Positions 11,357 to 23,264 of a stretch of 64,000 nt of DNA are shown here, in pieces. The stretch is from Crotalaria pallida (Eukaryota > Streptophyta > Magnoliopsida > Fabales > Fabaceae): NCBI GenBank assembly GCA_037953625.1, contig CM075655.1, positions 119,171,001 through 119,235,000 of the forward strand, in the 5' to 3' direction. Made by a program: the position numbers and the translations under genes. The stretch's first letter is position 1, and every line of letters starts with the position of its first letter. The notes below the pieces were generated by a model. That model had not been told where the DNA came from. It saw only the letters and a program-made list of their open reading frames with translations, and did no database searches.

Positions 11357-12068
11357 CAGGCCCGGCCCTGGGAAGGGGCCTTGAGGGCGGCCGCCCAGGA
11401 CCCAAAAATTTTAGGGCCCCCTAATATTTTTAATAATATTATTAACTTTAAAAAAATTATAATTATATATATTTTATGTATTTCAATTATTAATGGTTTT
11501 TAGCATAATATTTTTTTTATTTGCTCTTCACTTGACTTATAAGTAAATGAACTAATAAACTTTATTTTTATAACTTACTCCCTCACTCCCTAAATATAAC
11601 AACATTTTGAGAATTTTATTTTATCCCTATTTATAAGACCTTATATTAATTTTCAAAGACAATTAAGTATTTTTTTCACAAACTCCCATATTTATTCAAC
11701 ATTTTTTAGATTCTCAATAATTCTTATAATAAAGGTAGTTCTGGAAAAAATACTATCGAATGCTCACATTTATAATGAAATTAACTAAAATAACCAACTT
11801 TCTTATTAATGAATATGAATTCAACCAAAAAGGTCTTGTATATAATGACGAAAGGAATAACATGAAAAAGAGTTTTTATTACCTATATTAACTTTTTTAT
11901 TTTATTTCAGCTCTATTTTAATAATACCTAATTTTATTGTTGTTTTAATTGATTAAATATATAAATATTTCATGTTTTAATTAAATTATTTTTAATAATT
12001 TTTTTTATGAATTAGGGCCCCAAAATTTTTTTTGCCCCTGGGTCCAAAATAAGTTAGGACCGGGCCTG
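11357..12068. mobile_element. Non-autonomous hAT-type element with 8-bp target duplication
   Basis: The ends are CAGGCCCGG...CCGGGCCTG, with terminal inverted repeats that stay similar for about 60 bp (GGGCCC, GACCC and AAAATTTT blocks on both sides). The insert is flanked by the perfect direct repeat AGCTGTGA at 11349-11356 and 12069-12076. An 8-bp duplication with CA-starting ends is characteristic of hAT transposons. No transposase frame remains in the 712 bp. The duplicated octamer also recurs elsewhere in the host MITE, so the duplication could partly be chance. Confidence 0.65.
11578..11857. mobile_element. Stowaway-like MITE inside the hAT-type element
   Basis: It begins after TA with CTCCCTCACTCCCTAAATATAA and ends near AATGACGAAAGGAA before TA. 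This is the usual form of the dispersed CTCCCTCCGTCCC...GGGACGGAGGGAG MITE. The internal sequence resembles 33291-33578 and 52395-52650. It is the innermost layer of the nest at 11262-12629. Confidence 0.5.
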
Positions 12069-12629
12069 AGCTGTGAGCTTGTAGCTTGGAGCTTATAACT
12101 GTTTAGCTGACTATTTGAAATAATGTTGTTCGACAAAACTAGCTTTTGAAGTAGTTAAAAGTTATTAAATGACCAAAAAGGACATGCAACATTTTATTAT
12201 TTTAAATTTTTCAATTTTTTCTTTATTTATTAAATAGATAGTTAATTAATTAATTAAATATAAAAACTATTAAATTATAATTAATTAAATTCATTTTTTA
12301 TCAATTTATTAATTATGTAGTTAAATAATTAATTAATTATAACAAAATTATTAAATTATAAATAATAATTAATAAAAGGGTAGTAAAATAATTTTAAATT
12401 TTGTTTGAGGGTATAATTGATATATGAATTATTGAAAGCTAGTTTAGTTTCTTGAAACTACTTGAAGTAGTTTTCTAAAAACTAGTTTTCAAAAGCTACA
12501 AGCTCCTTTTTTAAAAGCTATAAGCTCATTCTAATCTGTGTTCACCGAACGGGGCTAGTAGCTTATTGACCGAATCTAAAAGCTCTTAGCTAGCTAAAAA
12601 GCTTCTAGCTACCCTTGCCGAACATAACC

Positions 12630-13885
12630 TTAATCCATTGAATTATTAGACATAAAGTACAAGTAGGTAAGTTCACCGTTAAAAAAAAAAAATGTACAAG
12701 TACGTAATTGGGTTTGATTTTTGTCAGTTACGTAATTTTTTTCTGGACCCTTTTTCAATCATAAAACTTTACTTATAAAAAAAAAAATTTATTAACCTCA
12801 ATCCTTAGGATTGAAGATAAGAATTCAACATGGGATAAATTTTATTGGAAAGTGTTATTTTAAAAAAAATAAAAAAATTTTGTATTATTTTTTCAATAAA
12901 ACTTAGTCCTTTATAGGTTCTTATAAGTCCTAACGATTGAGATTAAAAAAACCCCTAAAAAATCAAATACACCAATATTAGCTAGCCTCATCCTCATGAT
13001 TAACTTTTGAAAAGAAATAATATTGTAAATTTTTAAGTTATTTTTTGGAAAGCCATAACTTTTCAAAAACCATAAAAACTTTTGATAATGTAAAAATAAT
13101 AAATAAATATAGGAAAATGCTAATGAGTGCTTTTAGGGTACTTTTTAAGATATCAAATAATTAAAGTAAAATGCTATTGGGAGGCTAAGTGTTATATTTA
13201 ATAAATTGATACTTTCATATGTGTATTTTCAATGTAATACTATTACTTTTTATTGATTGCTTAAAAAATACCTTAAAGCAGGACTGATAAATATAATATT
13301 TTAAGTGTTTTATATCTTGCATGGATCCATCCAAACTCTAAAGTGTAGCTTCCCACCAAACACGCTTTTGGATGAATTGCCGTTGTGCCAAACATGTTAT
13401 AAGCCATTTTCCATTTAACAAATACAGTGATGCTAACCCTCCCATCAAGATTTTCTATATAAAAAAAATTGAATCCGAGTATTTTCTTAAGAAAAAATAG
13501 ACATTTATCACCTCACATTATTGGCAGCAAATTTCAGCTTTGTTAAGCAATTTGTAAAAAAAAAAAAAAAAAGGGTCCAATCTAGTCACATACTATTACA
13601 CAATTACTGTAAGCTTTCGTTACAAATACAGAAATTTTACAATGCAATTATGTTACAATTGATGACACTTTAATTTCTTATAAGTCAAGTTTCAATATTT
13701 TTTTTACAAATTAAAAAATTATAATTTTCAATTTTTACACACTGAGTCTGACATAAGCTATGAACTTTTGGCAATTTTGGCCCAACTAACAAAACTCATA
13801 TTTTCACGCAAAAAAAAAAATCACATCTAGGTTCTTAACAAATATCCTAATTTATTATTAGCATTTTTCAAGATTATATTATTAC
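12630..13885. other. Gene-free A+T-rich intergenic DNA
   Basis: Only short frames and homopolymer runs are visible. I see no gene, RNA gene or clear transposon boundary in this stretch. Confidence 0.5.
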
Positions 13886-14165
13886 TCCTTACGTTTTTAT
13901 ATATAGGATATTTTTAGAAAAAATATTTGATCCTATTTGTAAGACCTTATGTCAATTTTCAATAACAATTATTTATTTATGGAGTACTTCATCCATAAAA
14001 ACACTTATATTTTAAATCAATACTACTTTTTCAAATTCTAATAACAATTATAATGATAATTTTTAAAAAACTATATTGAATATTTATATTTTCAATATCA
14101 CGAATAACTTTAATCAATTTTCTCGATAGACGTAATTTTTTCAAAAAAAATTACATATAAATAGG
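13886..14165. repeat. Degenerate Stowaway-family MITE copy
   Basis: It starts with ATTACTCCTTACG and contains the family's internal blocks (poor copies of CTTATATTTT, TTCTAATAACAATTATAAT and the TATCACGAATAACTTTAAT region also found at 33291-33578 and 52395-52650). The right end is eroded, so both limits are approximate. Confidence 0.4.
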
Positions 14166-14179
14166 AGAGAGCACTGAAT

Positions 14180-14645
14180 AACGGAAACAAAGAATTGGGG
14201 GTTTTCGTGTTGTATTGGAGTCTCTACAACAGTAAAGGGCTAAAGGCTGAGCTTTGGGGTTGTTGCTTGGTTTGAAGATGGTAAAAATGATGAATATTCA
14301 TTATTTGCAAGTTGAAATTGATTCTCTTACTGCTTTGATGTTGATAAATTCTAGCTATCGGAGCATGCATTATTGTTACTCCTTGGTTTGCGAAATGAAA
14401 GTTTTATTGAACTCCAGTTGGCATGTTTCTTTGCGTCGTAATTTTTGGGAGGCTAATAGCTCTGTTGATTGCTTGACTAATTTAAGTCACATAGGACGGT
14501 AGATTGTGTTTATTTTGATTCTGCTCCTGCTTGTGTGCATGATATTATTTGCGAGGAGGCTTATGATATTGTCTTCCTTAAGATGATTAATTGATCTTGT
14601 TGTTTCTTTGGTTTGCCCGTTTATTATTATTTAAAAAAAAAAAAC
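14180..14645 (+). pseudogene. LINE 3' fragment with RNase H-like domain
   Basis: The translation at 14254-14502 (stretches such as YLQVEIDSLTALMLI and SLRRNFWEANSSVDCLTNL) matches the C-terminal RNase H-like domain found in plant non-LTR retrotransposons. The expected AELWG segment just upstream lies in another frame, so at least one frameshift is present, and the frame has no ATG. After the stop come about 140 bp ending in a poly-A run (14634-14645), as at a LINE 3' end. It is a dead, 5'-truncated copy. Confidence 0.6.
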
Positions 14646-15330
14646 AATTGCTACACAAATTGGAAGGGTGAAAACAAAACGACGTAAAATAGTGTAGGGT
14701 TCAGTGGTGTCGTTTAGCGAGTTAGTGTATTGAGTTAGAAAGCTGACACGTGGCACCCACTCCCACATTGAAGTGGAGCAAAGCTTGTCATCCTTTTCTC
14801 ATATCTTGCTGATTAGGTCTTTACATCCTCACGCGCATCTTTCCCACAAATCATTTGGTGGCGCGTGGGATCCACCCTTGTCCCTCCACTTATTTCATCA
14901 TCTTCTATCATACACCTTTCTCCCACACAAAATTCACATAATTTAATTTAATACTATATTATATTTTTTTAATGGTTAAATGTATTTTTTCGACTCCATA
15001 AAAGTTCAACCATTTTGTTTTGGAAAATTAAAGGTACTTGTTAAAGAACTAATAACAGAAAAATGTTGTTAGAAAATGTGATTTTTTATGTTTTCGAGAA
15101 AATAATGAATGTGGATTTAAGATTTTATTTCCATATCAAGTAATCTTAACAAGTATCCTAAAATCACTTATTAGCAAGACCCTTTTGTTTTTTAGACCTT
15201 AAAACAAAAGGTCTTTTGAACTTCTGTAACCTAAGTTAGCTAGTTTTTTTTTTCATTTAAATTGTTTATCAAAATTTGTTATGTATTGGTTTGATATCAC
15301 ACATAGATGACGCATAATAATATCATATGA

Positions 15331-15356
15331 ATATATATATATATATATATATATAT
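15331..15356. repeat. (AT)n microsatellite
   Basis: Thirteen AT dinucleotides in a row. Similar (AT)n runs occur at 29278-29306, 29615-29667, 31990-32029, 34882-34900, 38484-38510 (COG6 intron) and 48963-48996 (inside the Mutator-type element). Confidence 0.9.
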
Positions 15357-15836
15357 GTTTCATTTAAATATAGTATGAAAGATATATGTTGGGCCAATGG
15401 TCAATAAAACTATTATATATAGGGTCTTGCTAGGGCACTTATTAAAGATATTAAAAGTGAAAAAAAAATTCATAAGTCCAAGGTATTTACTCTCTCGAGA
15501 ATCCAAAAAAGTGTATTTTCACATAATTTTTAACCACATTTAATCACTTAACAAGTGCTCCAAGGTCACTCTTTAGCATTATCCTTATATATATAATCGG
15601 TTCCAGTGTATAAAATCTAAAAAACGTTAGTCTATATTGAGAAAATAAAAAAGTTTTCTCTTAATATTTTAAATGCATTATTTTCAAGCTGAATTTTACA
15701 TTTTTAATTATTTAAATATTGTCCTAAGAATAACATATAGCAATATGATAATAAAGTAATGTAATAATTATTTAAACATTTTCCAAAGAGCAACAGATAC
15801 TCATAATAATGTTGATGATAATATTTAGGCTTAATT

Positions 15837-16113
15837 GCACTTTTGGTCCTTCAATTTTGTTAATTTAGCAAATTTTGTCCCCTTACTTTTAATTTGGGTG
15901 ATTTAGTCATTCAATTATCAATTTGTTGCGATTTCAGTCATTTTGTGTCTAACAAAACTACTCAGGTGCTGACACGTGTTTTTTTGTTAGACACATAATT
16001 AAGGACTAAAATCACCATAAATCGACAATAGTAGGATTAAATTCGCCAAAATAAAAATTTGGAAACTAAATTTGATAAATTATCATAATTGGGAAAAAAA
16101 TGCAATTAAGCCT
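15837..16113. mobile_element. MITE with 13-bp perfect terminal repeats and 7-bp duplication
   Basis: The ends AGGCTTAATTGCA and TGCAATTAAGCCT are perfect inverted repeats. The 277-bp element is flanked by AATATTT at 15830-15836 and 16114-16120. The internal halves are also partly complementary. There is no coding capacity. The duplication is A+T-rich and so could be partly chance, but with the perfect ends the call is good. Confidence 0.7.
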
Positions 16114-16573
16114 AATATTTAATTTGGAAGTTAAGTGAAGAAGCCTAACTGTATGCAGTACCAATGTGATACTCAAGTTTCAAACCAGTTGGAAGTTAAA
16201 TATATTGTAGGAGAGAAGGAGAATAAAAAACAGCTATTATTAACCATAGCTAAAAATGGATTATTTTGAGATAAAACCTAGCCATATATAGCAGCAAAAT
16301 GGAAAGAGGACATCATTAATATATACATACATACATATATATATAATACAAATTTTAATATAAACTTATCCAATATACTCATTTTTTTTTAATAATAGCC
16401 TGGATACATATTAAAAAATGCATAAAATAAAGAAAAATGCTAAAGAGTACGATTAGAACATTGATTAAGAAACCAAATTAAAAAATATAATTTTATCTTA
16501 AAAAATATTGAATTTAAAAAAATCGAAAAATTATGAATTTAAATTTTCAATACAATTTTTCTTTTAATATATT

Positions 16574-16662
16574 TCTTTTTTTTTTATATGGGAGGTTTGG
16601 GACTAGAGCCCATGACCTGGGAGAGGGGAAATCCTAAATGTACACGCAGTTAACAAGACCCT
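16574..16662 (-). mobile_element. SINE fragment (same family as 51509-51610)
   Basis: The minus strand contains GGTCATGGGCTCTAGTCCC, a tRNA-type B-box region also present at 51509-51610, followed by a poly-A tail (plus-strand T-run at 16574-16585). The 5' part with the A box is poorly kept. No clear target duplication was found. Confidence 0.5.
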
Positions 16663-17252
16663 TGAATAAATGAATAATCTCCTAAGTTCTGTTATGTCTT
16701 TTCCTTTGCCATTTCAAAATTGGACGGTTGTCCTTTTCTTTGTGGTTAACTCTAAGAGCTTTACATATCATTAATTACAATAATTGCTGCTTTTCAGTGT
16801 TGACCCCTTTCAACCTATAGGATACCAACAACATTTATTAATTAAAAACGACCCAGGATCTTCACTGGGTTAAATAAATAAGTTTTGCTAACAAATATTG
16901 TAAGGGTACTTGTTAAAGTTACTTGATAGAAAAATAAAATCTTAAAATCCATATTCATTATTTTCTTGAAAACACAAAAAATTACATTTTCCAATTACTT
17001 CTATATACTACCGTATTAGTTTCAATGACACTTGTAAGCATTTTCATGAAGAAATTAATGATGATATTGTTAAGAGACTTTATCTTCTAATGTTAATATC
17101 TTGAATTATTTTTAATGAAAAAATATTGCTTAACTTCAAACTTAAAAATTAATGATAAGAAATAAAGAAGAACATAAAAAGAGTTAAATACATTATCTAG
17201 TAAATATTAAAATTCAATTTTACAATTCAAAACATATTTTCAAGCTTTTTAT

Positions 17253-17451
17253 TTTTTTTGTCGAAACCAGGTGGTGTCTGAGCTTCACATATTTTGTGGC
17301 ACAACTAATCCACTTTGGATTCACAAACTGTGCGAATCTTTGACTCAATGATATGAATCCTTCCCAGGAATTATTGTCTCACTGGGACTCGAGTATTTGA
17401 CTCTGAAGTCCCTAAGCGCCCAGCCAGTTTCCACTGGGCCAATCTACTTAG
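17253..17451 (-). mobile_element. tRNA-derived SINE with 18-bp perfect target-site duplication
   Basis: Reading the minus strand, a tRNA-like head carries an A box (TGGCCCAGTGG) and a B box (TACTCGAGTCCC), and the element ends in an A-rich tail after TTTCGAC. It is flanked by the perfect 18-bp repeat TATTTTCAAGCTTTTTAT at 17235-17252 and 17452-17469. The body is about 199 bp. A related copy in the opposite orientation is at 25040-25244. Confidence 0.8.
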
Positions 17452-17469
17452 TATTTTCAAGCTTTTTAT

Positions 17470-18624
17470 AGGGTTGAGATTATAAAAATCCTTAGTTATA
17501 TTACTAATGACAAGTTGATGATATAACAAAGTTGAAAATATGACATGTTTAACCAAATTAAGTGGCTGACTTTCTATCTCAATCTCCTTTTTTATACCAC
17601 GTATCTTTGTTGTGTACTGATCTCTATCTTTTAATTAATCAGCTCATTTGTATTCGACTGTTTGTATAAATACAATATAGTAATTTGCAATACCACATCA
17701 AGTTCTGATGTGACACAACAAGTGATCCAAATCATGTTATACACTCGTATCTTAATGACTCGAGATTTATTTTATTTAATGGTGATGGAGAATATATGTC
17801 AACTTGATTTCTTTAATTAACATTCGTTTTATAAGTACTTTTTTAATTTTTTTTTTTAAAAACATTATCTTGTATCGTGCCTTAAAATTATGATCTATAT
17901 AGTTAGCTGAAAGCTGACGATACGGGTGCTCTCTCTTTCAAAGAGAGGTGTAGTTTTTTTGTTTTTGTTTTTTTTTGTTTTTTTTTTTGTCGTTAATCGA
18001 TCTAGTCTAATCATTAAAAAAATTGATCATCTTTCCTTTTTTGTGTTCGAATGATATTCATCAATTAAATGAATAAATCAGAAAAAAAAAAAACAGAACT
18101 AAATTAGAATAGGCAAAGTTGCTGGTGCACGAGTGGTCAATCGGTGCTCTACTTGAAATTCCTTAAAATACAAGTATTCTTTGAGAGAATGAGTCTAGTT
18201 AATGTGTGCTTTGAGAACATTTGTTAAGTAATATTATTATTTTAAAAAAAACAATATCGAATATCAAAGTTTAATATTTTTGATATGTTAAATAAGACAT
18301 TTGTTTTTAGAAAAACGAACATATATATTGTTTTGTTTCTTTAATCAATATCTTTAAAACACTATTTAACATTTGTTAAAGTAAGTCTAATATTGAATGG
18401 GTATACAGTGTGAACATCTATGCTTATAAAAGTTTAGACATCCATCACCTTTTAACCTAACTTTTGAAATTGAGTTATATTTAATTTGCATATTTCTAAT
18501 ATGATATCATAATCTCATCTCTAAATAGAATCATCCGCGAATTTCACGATCCAAATGTTTAGTCTTGAACATAAAGAGAGTGTGTGCTGAACTAAGTTCT
18601 ACATCAGATGAGTATATATGATCT
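17470..18624. other. Gene-free intergenic DNA
   Basis: A+T-rich with long T and A runs (for example around 17955-17989). No gene or defined element is seen. Confidence 0.45.
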
Positions 18625-19088
18625 CAGGTCGGACCTAACCTATTTTAGGCCCAAGAGCAAAAAAAAATCCGGGGCCCTAATTAATAAAAGAATTTATTAA
18701 AAATAAATTGATTAAAACATGTAATATTTATACATCTAATAAATTAAAACAATGACAACAATCAATAATAAAAATAGTTATTAAGTAGAATAGAGCTTAA
18801 ATAAAATAAAAAACTATTAATAATTAATTAAATAGGTAGTAAAAAAAATTCATGTTGGGTTGTAAAAACAAAGTTTATTAATTCACCTATTTATAAGTGA
18901 AATGAGTAAATAAAAAAGATAAGTTGAGACATTATATTGAGAGCCATTAATAATTGAAATTAGAAAAAAAATGTGCAAGTATTATTTTTTTTTCAAAAGT
19001 AAAAATACTATTAAAAAAATTTATGGCTCTCTAAAATTTTTGGATCCTGGATGATCATCCTTAAGGCCTTCCTCCAAAGCCGAACCTG
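18625..19088. mobile_element. Second non-autonomous hAT-type element
   Basis: The ends CAGGTCGG...CGAACCTG, with inner GGGGCCCTAATTAAT and TTTTTGGATCCTGG blocks, correspond to the termini of the element at 11357-12068. The flanks TATGATCT (18617-18624) and TACTATCT (19089-19096) agree at 6 of 8 bases, consistent with an eroded 8-bp duplication. The 464 bp hold no open frame of note. Confidence 0.55.
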
Positions 19089-20480
19089 TACTATCTGACC
19101 AATGACTGTTGAGTTAGGTCTTTCTTGCACAATTCTAATAAACTTCAATGGATTTCAAGATAATATATTCAGCCCATAAATTGTAAATGAGTTGCATAAC
19201 TATCAATTCAAATAATACCTTTTACTTTTCATTTTATTTTGAGGTTAAATAAGTTTTTATAGGTAAAATGTAATTGTAATTACCTGTTAAATAAGTCTTT
19301 TTTTTTATAAGAACTGTTAAATAAGTCTTTAATCATTGTAAATATGATTTTTTATAGTTTCATTTCTTATTTTAATTTTATTATAGGCTTTTAATATTTA
19401 ATAAAATATAAAAAAATCGATGTGCCTTTAGTCCTTGATAAAATACTTAAATCATAATTATTTTTTTTTTGAAATAAGGGATTGAAATAATTTATAAACT
19501 CAAAGATACACTGAAATAATTTTAAAAATATCAGTCCTACTTAAGAGGACTAAACTAACTCATTTAAACCCCTAATTTATAATACTACTTAGTTGGTGCT
19601 TTAGTGTATTCGACTGTTCGAGTGATGAACTTGGCACAATATGTCAAACAAAATAAAATATCATAAAGTCATGATGAACCGAAAGTATCTTAATTTTTAT
19701 AATTATATAGTGTAAACATTACATCATTCAATTTCGCATAGAAGACTCCCATATGATAGATTCTTTTATACTTAGGGATGAATTTTATTATGATTAAAAT
19801 AATATAAAAAAAAGTGTACAAGAATAATTTTCCGTTGAAGTGTATAATCCATTTTAACCTTTATAACGATGCTTCTATATATGATATCAAGTCATTACAA
19901 AAAAAGCTGTTATCCTTCTTGGTCCCTTTTCTCTTTAATTTCCATGCATCTTTCGGTTTTTTGGTTCCTTATTCTACTAATGGAGATTATGCATGGGATA
20001 TATTCCTTGTATTAGTGACACTTTAATTTACAACTCATTAGAAAAGAAGATAATAAAAAAAAACCTTAATAAAAAAAGTTTAAATTTAAAAAACTATTTG
20101 ACATCGTTAGTGAGTAATTGATCCCAGTATATTTGCAATCAAAGTCTTGTAGATATGATTAACACGTTATATAGTAAACTAGTCAAGACCGTACACGATC
20201 AACTAGTTTAATTGCGAGGGAATAATTAAGTGCGGAGGACATACTCAAAAGGTATCCTTCATGCCTGTGGCAATTGGAGTCCTCCAATGCCTTTCTTCAT
20301 GTTGATTCCATAGAATCTACTAGCTAGCTTCATGATCATGTAGTAAAATCTATCTATAAATTGATAGAATTCGTATAGTATCACCGAAATTCAAAGCAGT
20401 ATATGGCACAGCAATGATGTGTGGCCCTCTTTTAAAAAAAAAATGACCAAGTTGGTGTTATGGTAGTGTGTTTTGTTTTT
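19089..20480. other. Gene-free intergenic DNA
   Basis: No supported gene. The 70-residue frame at 19814-20026 has no domain and no gene context. Confidence 0.45.
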
Positions 20481-20721
20481 GGCTAAATTACTCATTTGGT
20501 CTCTTACTTTATTTTTTAATTTCAAATTGGTCCTTTAGCTTTTTTTGGTTTCATATTGGTCTCTTATGTTTCTTTTCACTATTAATTTGGTCCCATAATC
20601 ACTATTCTGAGACCAAATTGACAGCGAAAAGAAACATAAGGACCAATATGAAACCAAAAAAAAGTAAAGGATCAATTTAAAATTGAAAAATAAGGTAAGA
20701 GACCAAATGAGTAGTTTAGCC
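20481..20721. mobile_element. Palindromic MITE (about 240 bp)
   Basis: The two halves are near-complete inverted repeats. Each outer end carries GGCTAAA(T/C)TACTCATTTGG followed by TCTCTTAC, and the inner parts continue to match (GAAACATAAG with its complement). The overlapping open frames on both strands here are by-products of this symmetry. The flanking T-runs hide any target duplication. Confidence 0.7.
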
Positions 20722-22090
20722 TTTTTTTTTTTAAAGCCAGGGTTATGTTGGGTCATTATGCCATGCATGAAATTTCAAGCTTGCACTAATATAAGGGGGC
20801 TTCTAAGCCATAGATTTAGGATGATGTGACATGAAGGGTTAGGATTTGTTTAAAGTAATTATTTGTTGCTTTGCAAATAAAGGCTCAAAGTCTTTTTGGA
20901 TACTGGTGTTCACCGCCAACTTCCCAACTCAACCCCCACTCCAAGCCTTTCAGCAACCTCCGCCTGCCACAAAATTGTTATCCTTTAGCCACCATTCCTT
21001 CACTTTCACCTCCTAAATGAAAATGTTAAATGACATCTGTATTTGATAATTGGGGGTGACATTTGTCTTTTTGGTTAAAAATTGATGGATCATGTAAGAA
21101 AAAGAAACTGCAGGATCCACCATTTTTTGCCAAAAGAGACCGATATCCCGATGTCAAATACATATGTTTATGTAACAAAGTTGACCTCCTAAACTTCCTC
21201 TTTGACTCCACCCCACTCTATTGACCAACCCCACCCCCAAAACTAATTATTTGGCACCACGTTCCAAACTCAATTTTGCCAATGTTTTCACGTTTACGCT
21301 GAAGCTAATATTACTAACTTCTATGTTTGAAACGCATGTTTGGGCAATATTAACTTCATACCAAATGGGCCAGGATCCATCATTAACACTTAGATCTTCA
21401 AAACCTACAACAATGTTGCCCTTCTTGTAGATTTATTTGTAGTTCTTTATCTAGCCTTGAGAAGAATATGGAGAGAGAGAGAGAGAGAAAGGAAGTGCGC
21501 TGAAGCTGTAGGATAGAAAGAAACAGTAAAACAAACCCTAATGGTATAGAACTTGTGAGGGTGATGAGTGGATTTGGAATCGTAGTGCGGTGAGGTGGTG
21601 CTCTGTTGAAAAAGAAGTAGCGTTAGCGTCATCGTACAACCACACCTCGCCGACGTTGCAAGTTGCAACTGGCACTGTCGGCACCATGGGCCTTCTACCT
21701 TATCATATTTAACTATCACCAAACCAGTCATTGTACTTGGGTCACCTTCTCTGTCACCCTAACATCCTTGGCTTATTTCGATAAATTTTTTGGGGTTTAA
21801 TTTCATTTTATAAAGACATTAGATGTGGATCGGATGACACCGGATTTTCGTGCACTTTTTGTAGATCTGGAGTTATTGGCGGCGGTGGTGGTGCATGCCA
21901 TCACCGATGCGGGGGGTGGGCCTTCATCGGTGAGTTGTTGCTAGCTCCCAAAGGTGGGAGATGTGAGATTGGGGGTAAGAGTAAAATTATCATTTCACCA
22001 ATTTTTAATTGCAGGCACATTTTTGCAAATATACAAAAACCAGGTTTATAGTCTTTCAAAAAAATCAAAATGAAATTTTTTCATTGATAT
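20722..22090. other. Gene-free intergenic DNA with a G+C-richer island
   Basis: The stretch 21560-21980 is less A+T-rich than its surroundings (GGCGGCGGTGG-like blocks) and carries a short minus frame at 21447-21731 with no recognisable domain. It could be a decayed gene fragment carried by a transposon, but I cannot support a product. Confidence 0.35.
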
Positions 22091-22450
22091 ATATTACTCT
22101 CTTCGTTTTTATTTATTTGTCATATTTCAAACAAAACACATCCTTTAAAAAATAAAAAAGCAATGATTGAAAGACCTACATAAAGAGACATACTCATAAG
22201 CCTACACATACATTAGGATCTTGACATTTGTCATTTAAGTTCTTTTATTTAATTTTTTTTAACTTGAAAATAACAAGTATGATAATCTTATGTATAGATT
22301 TGTAGGCTTCTAGGTCTCTAAATCATTTTTCAAAATGAAATCATGGCTTAGATTTCTAGTATATTAATTGTGTTTTTCTCCATTATATCCCTTCTTTTTC
22401 TATAATAATTAATTTTTCTTCACTACTTACGTAAATCAATACTTATCAAC

Positions 22451-23111
22451 ATATATTAAAATTGGAGAAGTAGAAGGGCAAAAAAGATTTCCCTGCTAAA
22501 ACACTCATTTTCCCTCCTAATGGTGTATTTCTCTCATAAATCCATCATTAAGTGTGTGTTTTGTATCTTTTAATCTTAGTCGTCCATCATATTTTATTAG
22601 ATTAAATCATAACCGCCCGTTTTGTATCTTTAATCTTAGTCGTCCATCATATTTTATTAGATTAAATCATAATCGCCCATCATGTTTTCTTAGAAACACA
22701 ATATTAAACACAATATTAGTAATTAATAATAGTCATCATCAACATATTATAAAATAGGAGAAGTTGAGGGTTAATCTTACATATATTAAAATTGGAGAAG
22801 TAGAAGGGCAAAAAAGATTTCCCTCCTAAAACACCCATTTTCCCTCCTAATGGTGTATTTCTCTCATAAATCCATCATTAAGTGTGTGTTTTGTATCTTT
22901 TAATCTTAGTCGTCCATCATATTTTATTAGATTAAATCATAACCGCCCGTTTTGTATCTTTTAATCTTAGCCGTCCATCATATTTTATTAGATTAAATCA
23001 TAACCGCCCATCATGTTTTCTTAGAAACACAATATTAGTAATTAATAATAGTCATCATCAACATAATCATCAACATATTATAAAATAGGAGAAGTTGAGG
23101 GTTAATCTTAC
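22451..23111. repeat. Tandem direct duplication, about 330 bp unit, two copies
   Basis: The unit starting ATATATTAAAATTGGAGAAG at 22451 repeats at 22781 with few differences and ends with GAGGGTTAATCTTAC each time. Each copy contains a smaller tandem repeat of about 60 bp (AATCTTAGTCGTCCATCAT ... AACCGCCCG) twice. The ends preceded by A with TCaaCATAT resemble Helitron 5' termini, and a Helitron-like 3' end lies at 24901, so this may be a reiterated 5' end of such an element. Confidence 0.75.
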
Positions 23112-23213
23112 TTTCCTCCACATAATATTTTTTCCCTCCTAATTTCTTTTCTAATCGCAGTCATCCATTGCGAGTAAATCACATCCGTCCATATCATTTC
23201 TAATTTTTTCATT

Positions 23214-23214
<1 letters not shown>

Positions 23215-23258
<44 letters not shown>
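23215..23258. repeat. (CT)9(AT)13 compound microsatellite
   Basis: Nine CT units run directly into thirteen AT units. Confidence 0.9.

Positions 23259-23264
<6 letters not shown>

Larger units (their letters stand above)
11262..12629. mobile_element. Outer MITE of a three-level nested transposon stack
   Basis: The left end GGTTCTGTTCGGCAA (11262) is mirrored by the right end, whose reverse complement is GGTTATGTTCGGCAA (ending at 12629). Both sides continue inward with repeated AGCTTGTAGCT-like motifs. The element is interrupted by the hAT-type insert at 11357-12068. Without that insert and one copy of its 8-bp target duplication it would be about 650 bp. The target duplication is unclear; TAATTCA (left) and TAATCCA (right) are similar. 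Confidence 0.55.

Noticed and set aside
20468..20768. Overlapping frames on both strands with similar translations
   Set aside because: They result from the palindromic MITE at 20481-20721, not from genes.
22451..23111. CRISPR-like array
   Set aside because: The repeats are long, directly abutting and nested, without unique spacers, and the genome is a plant.
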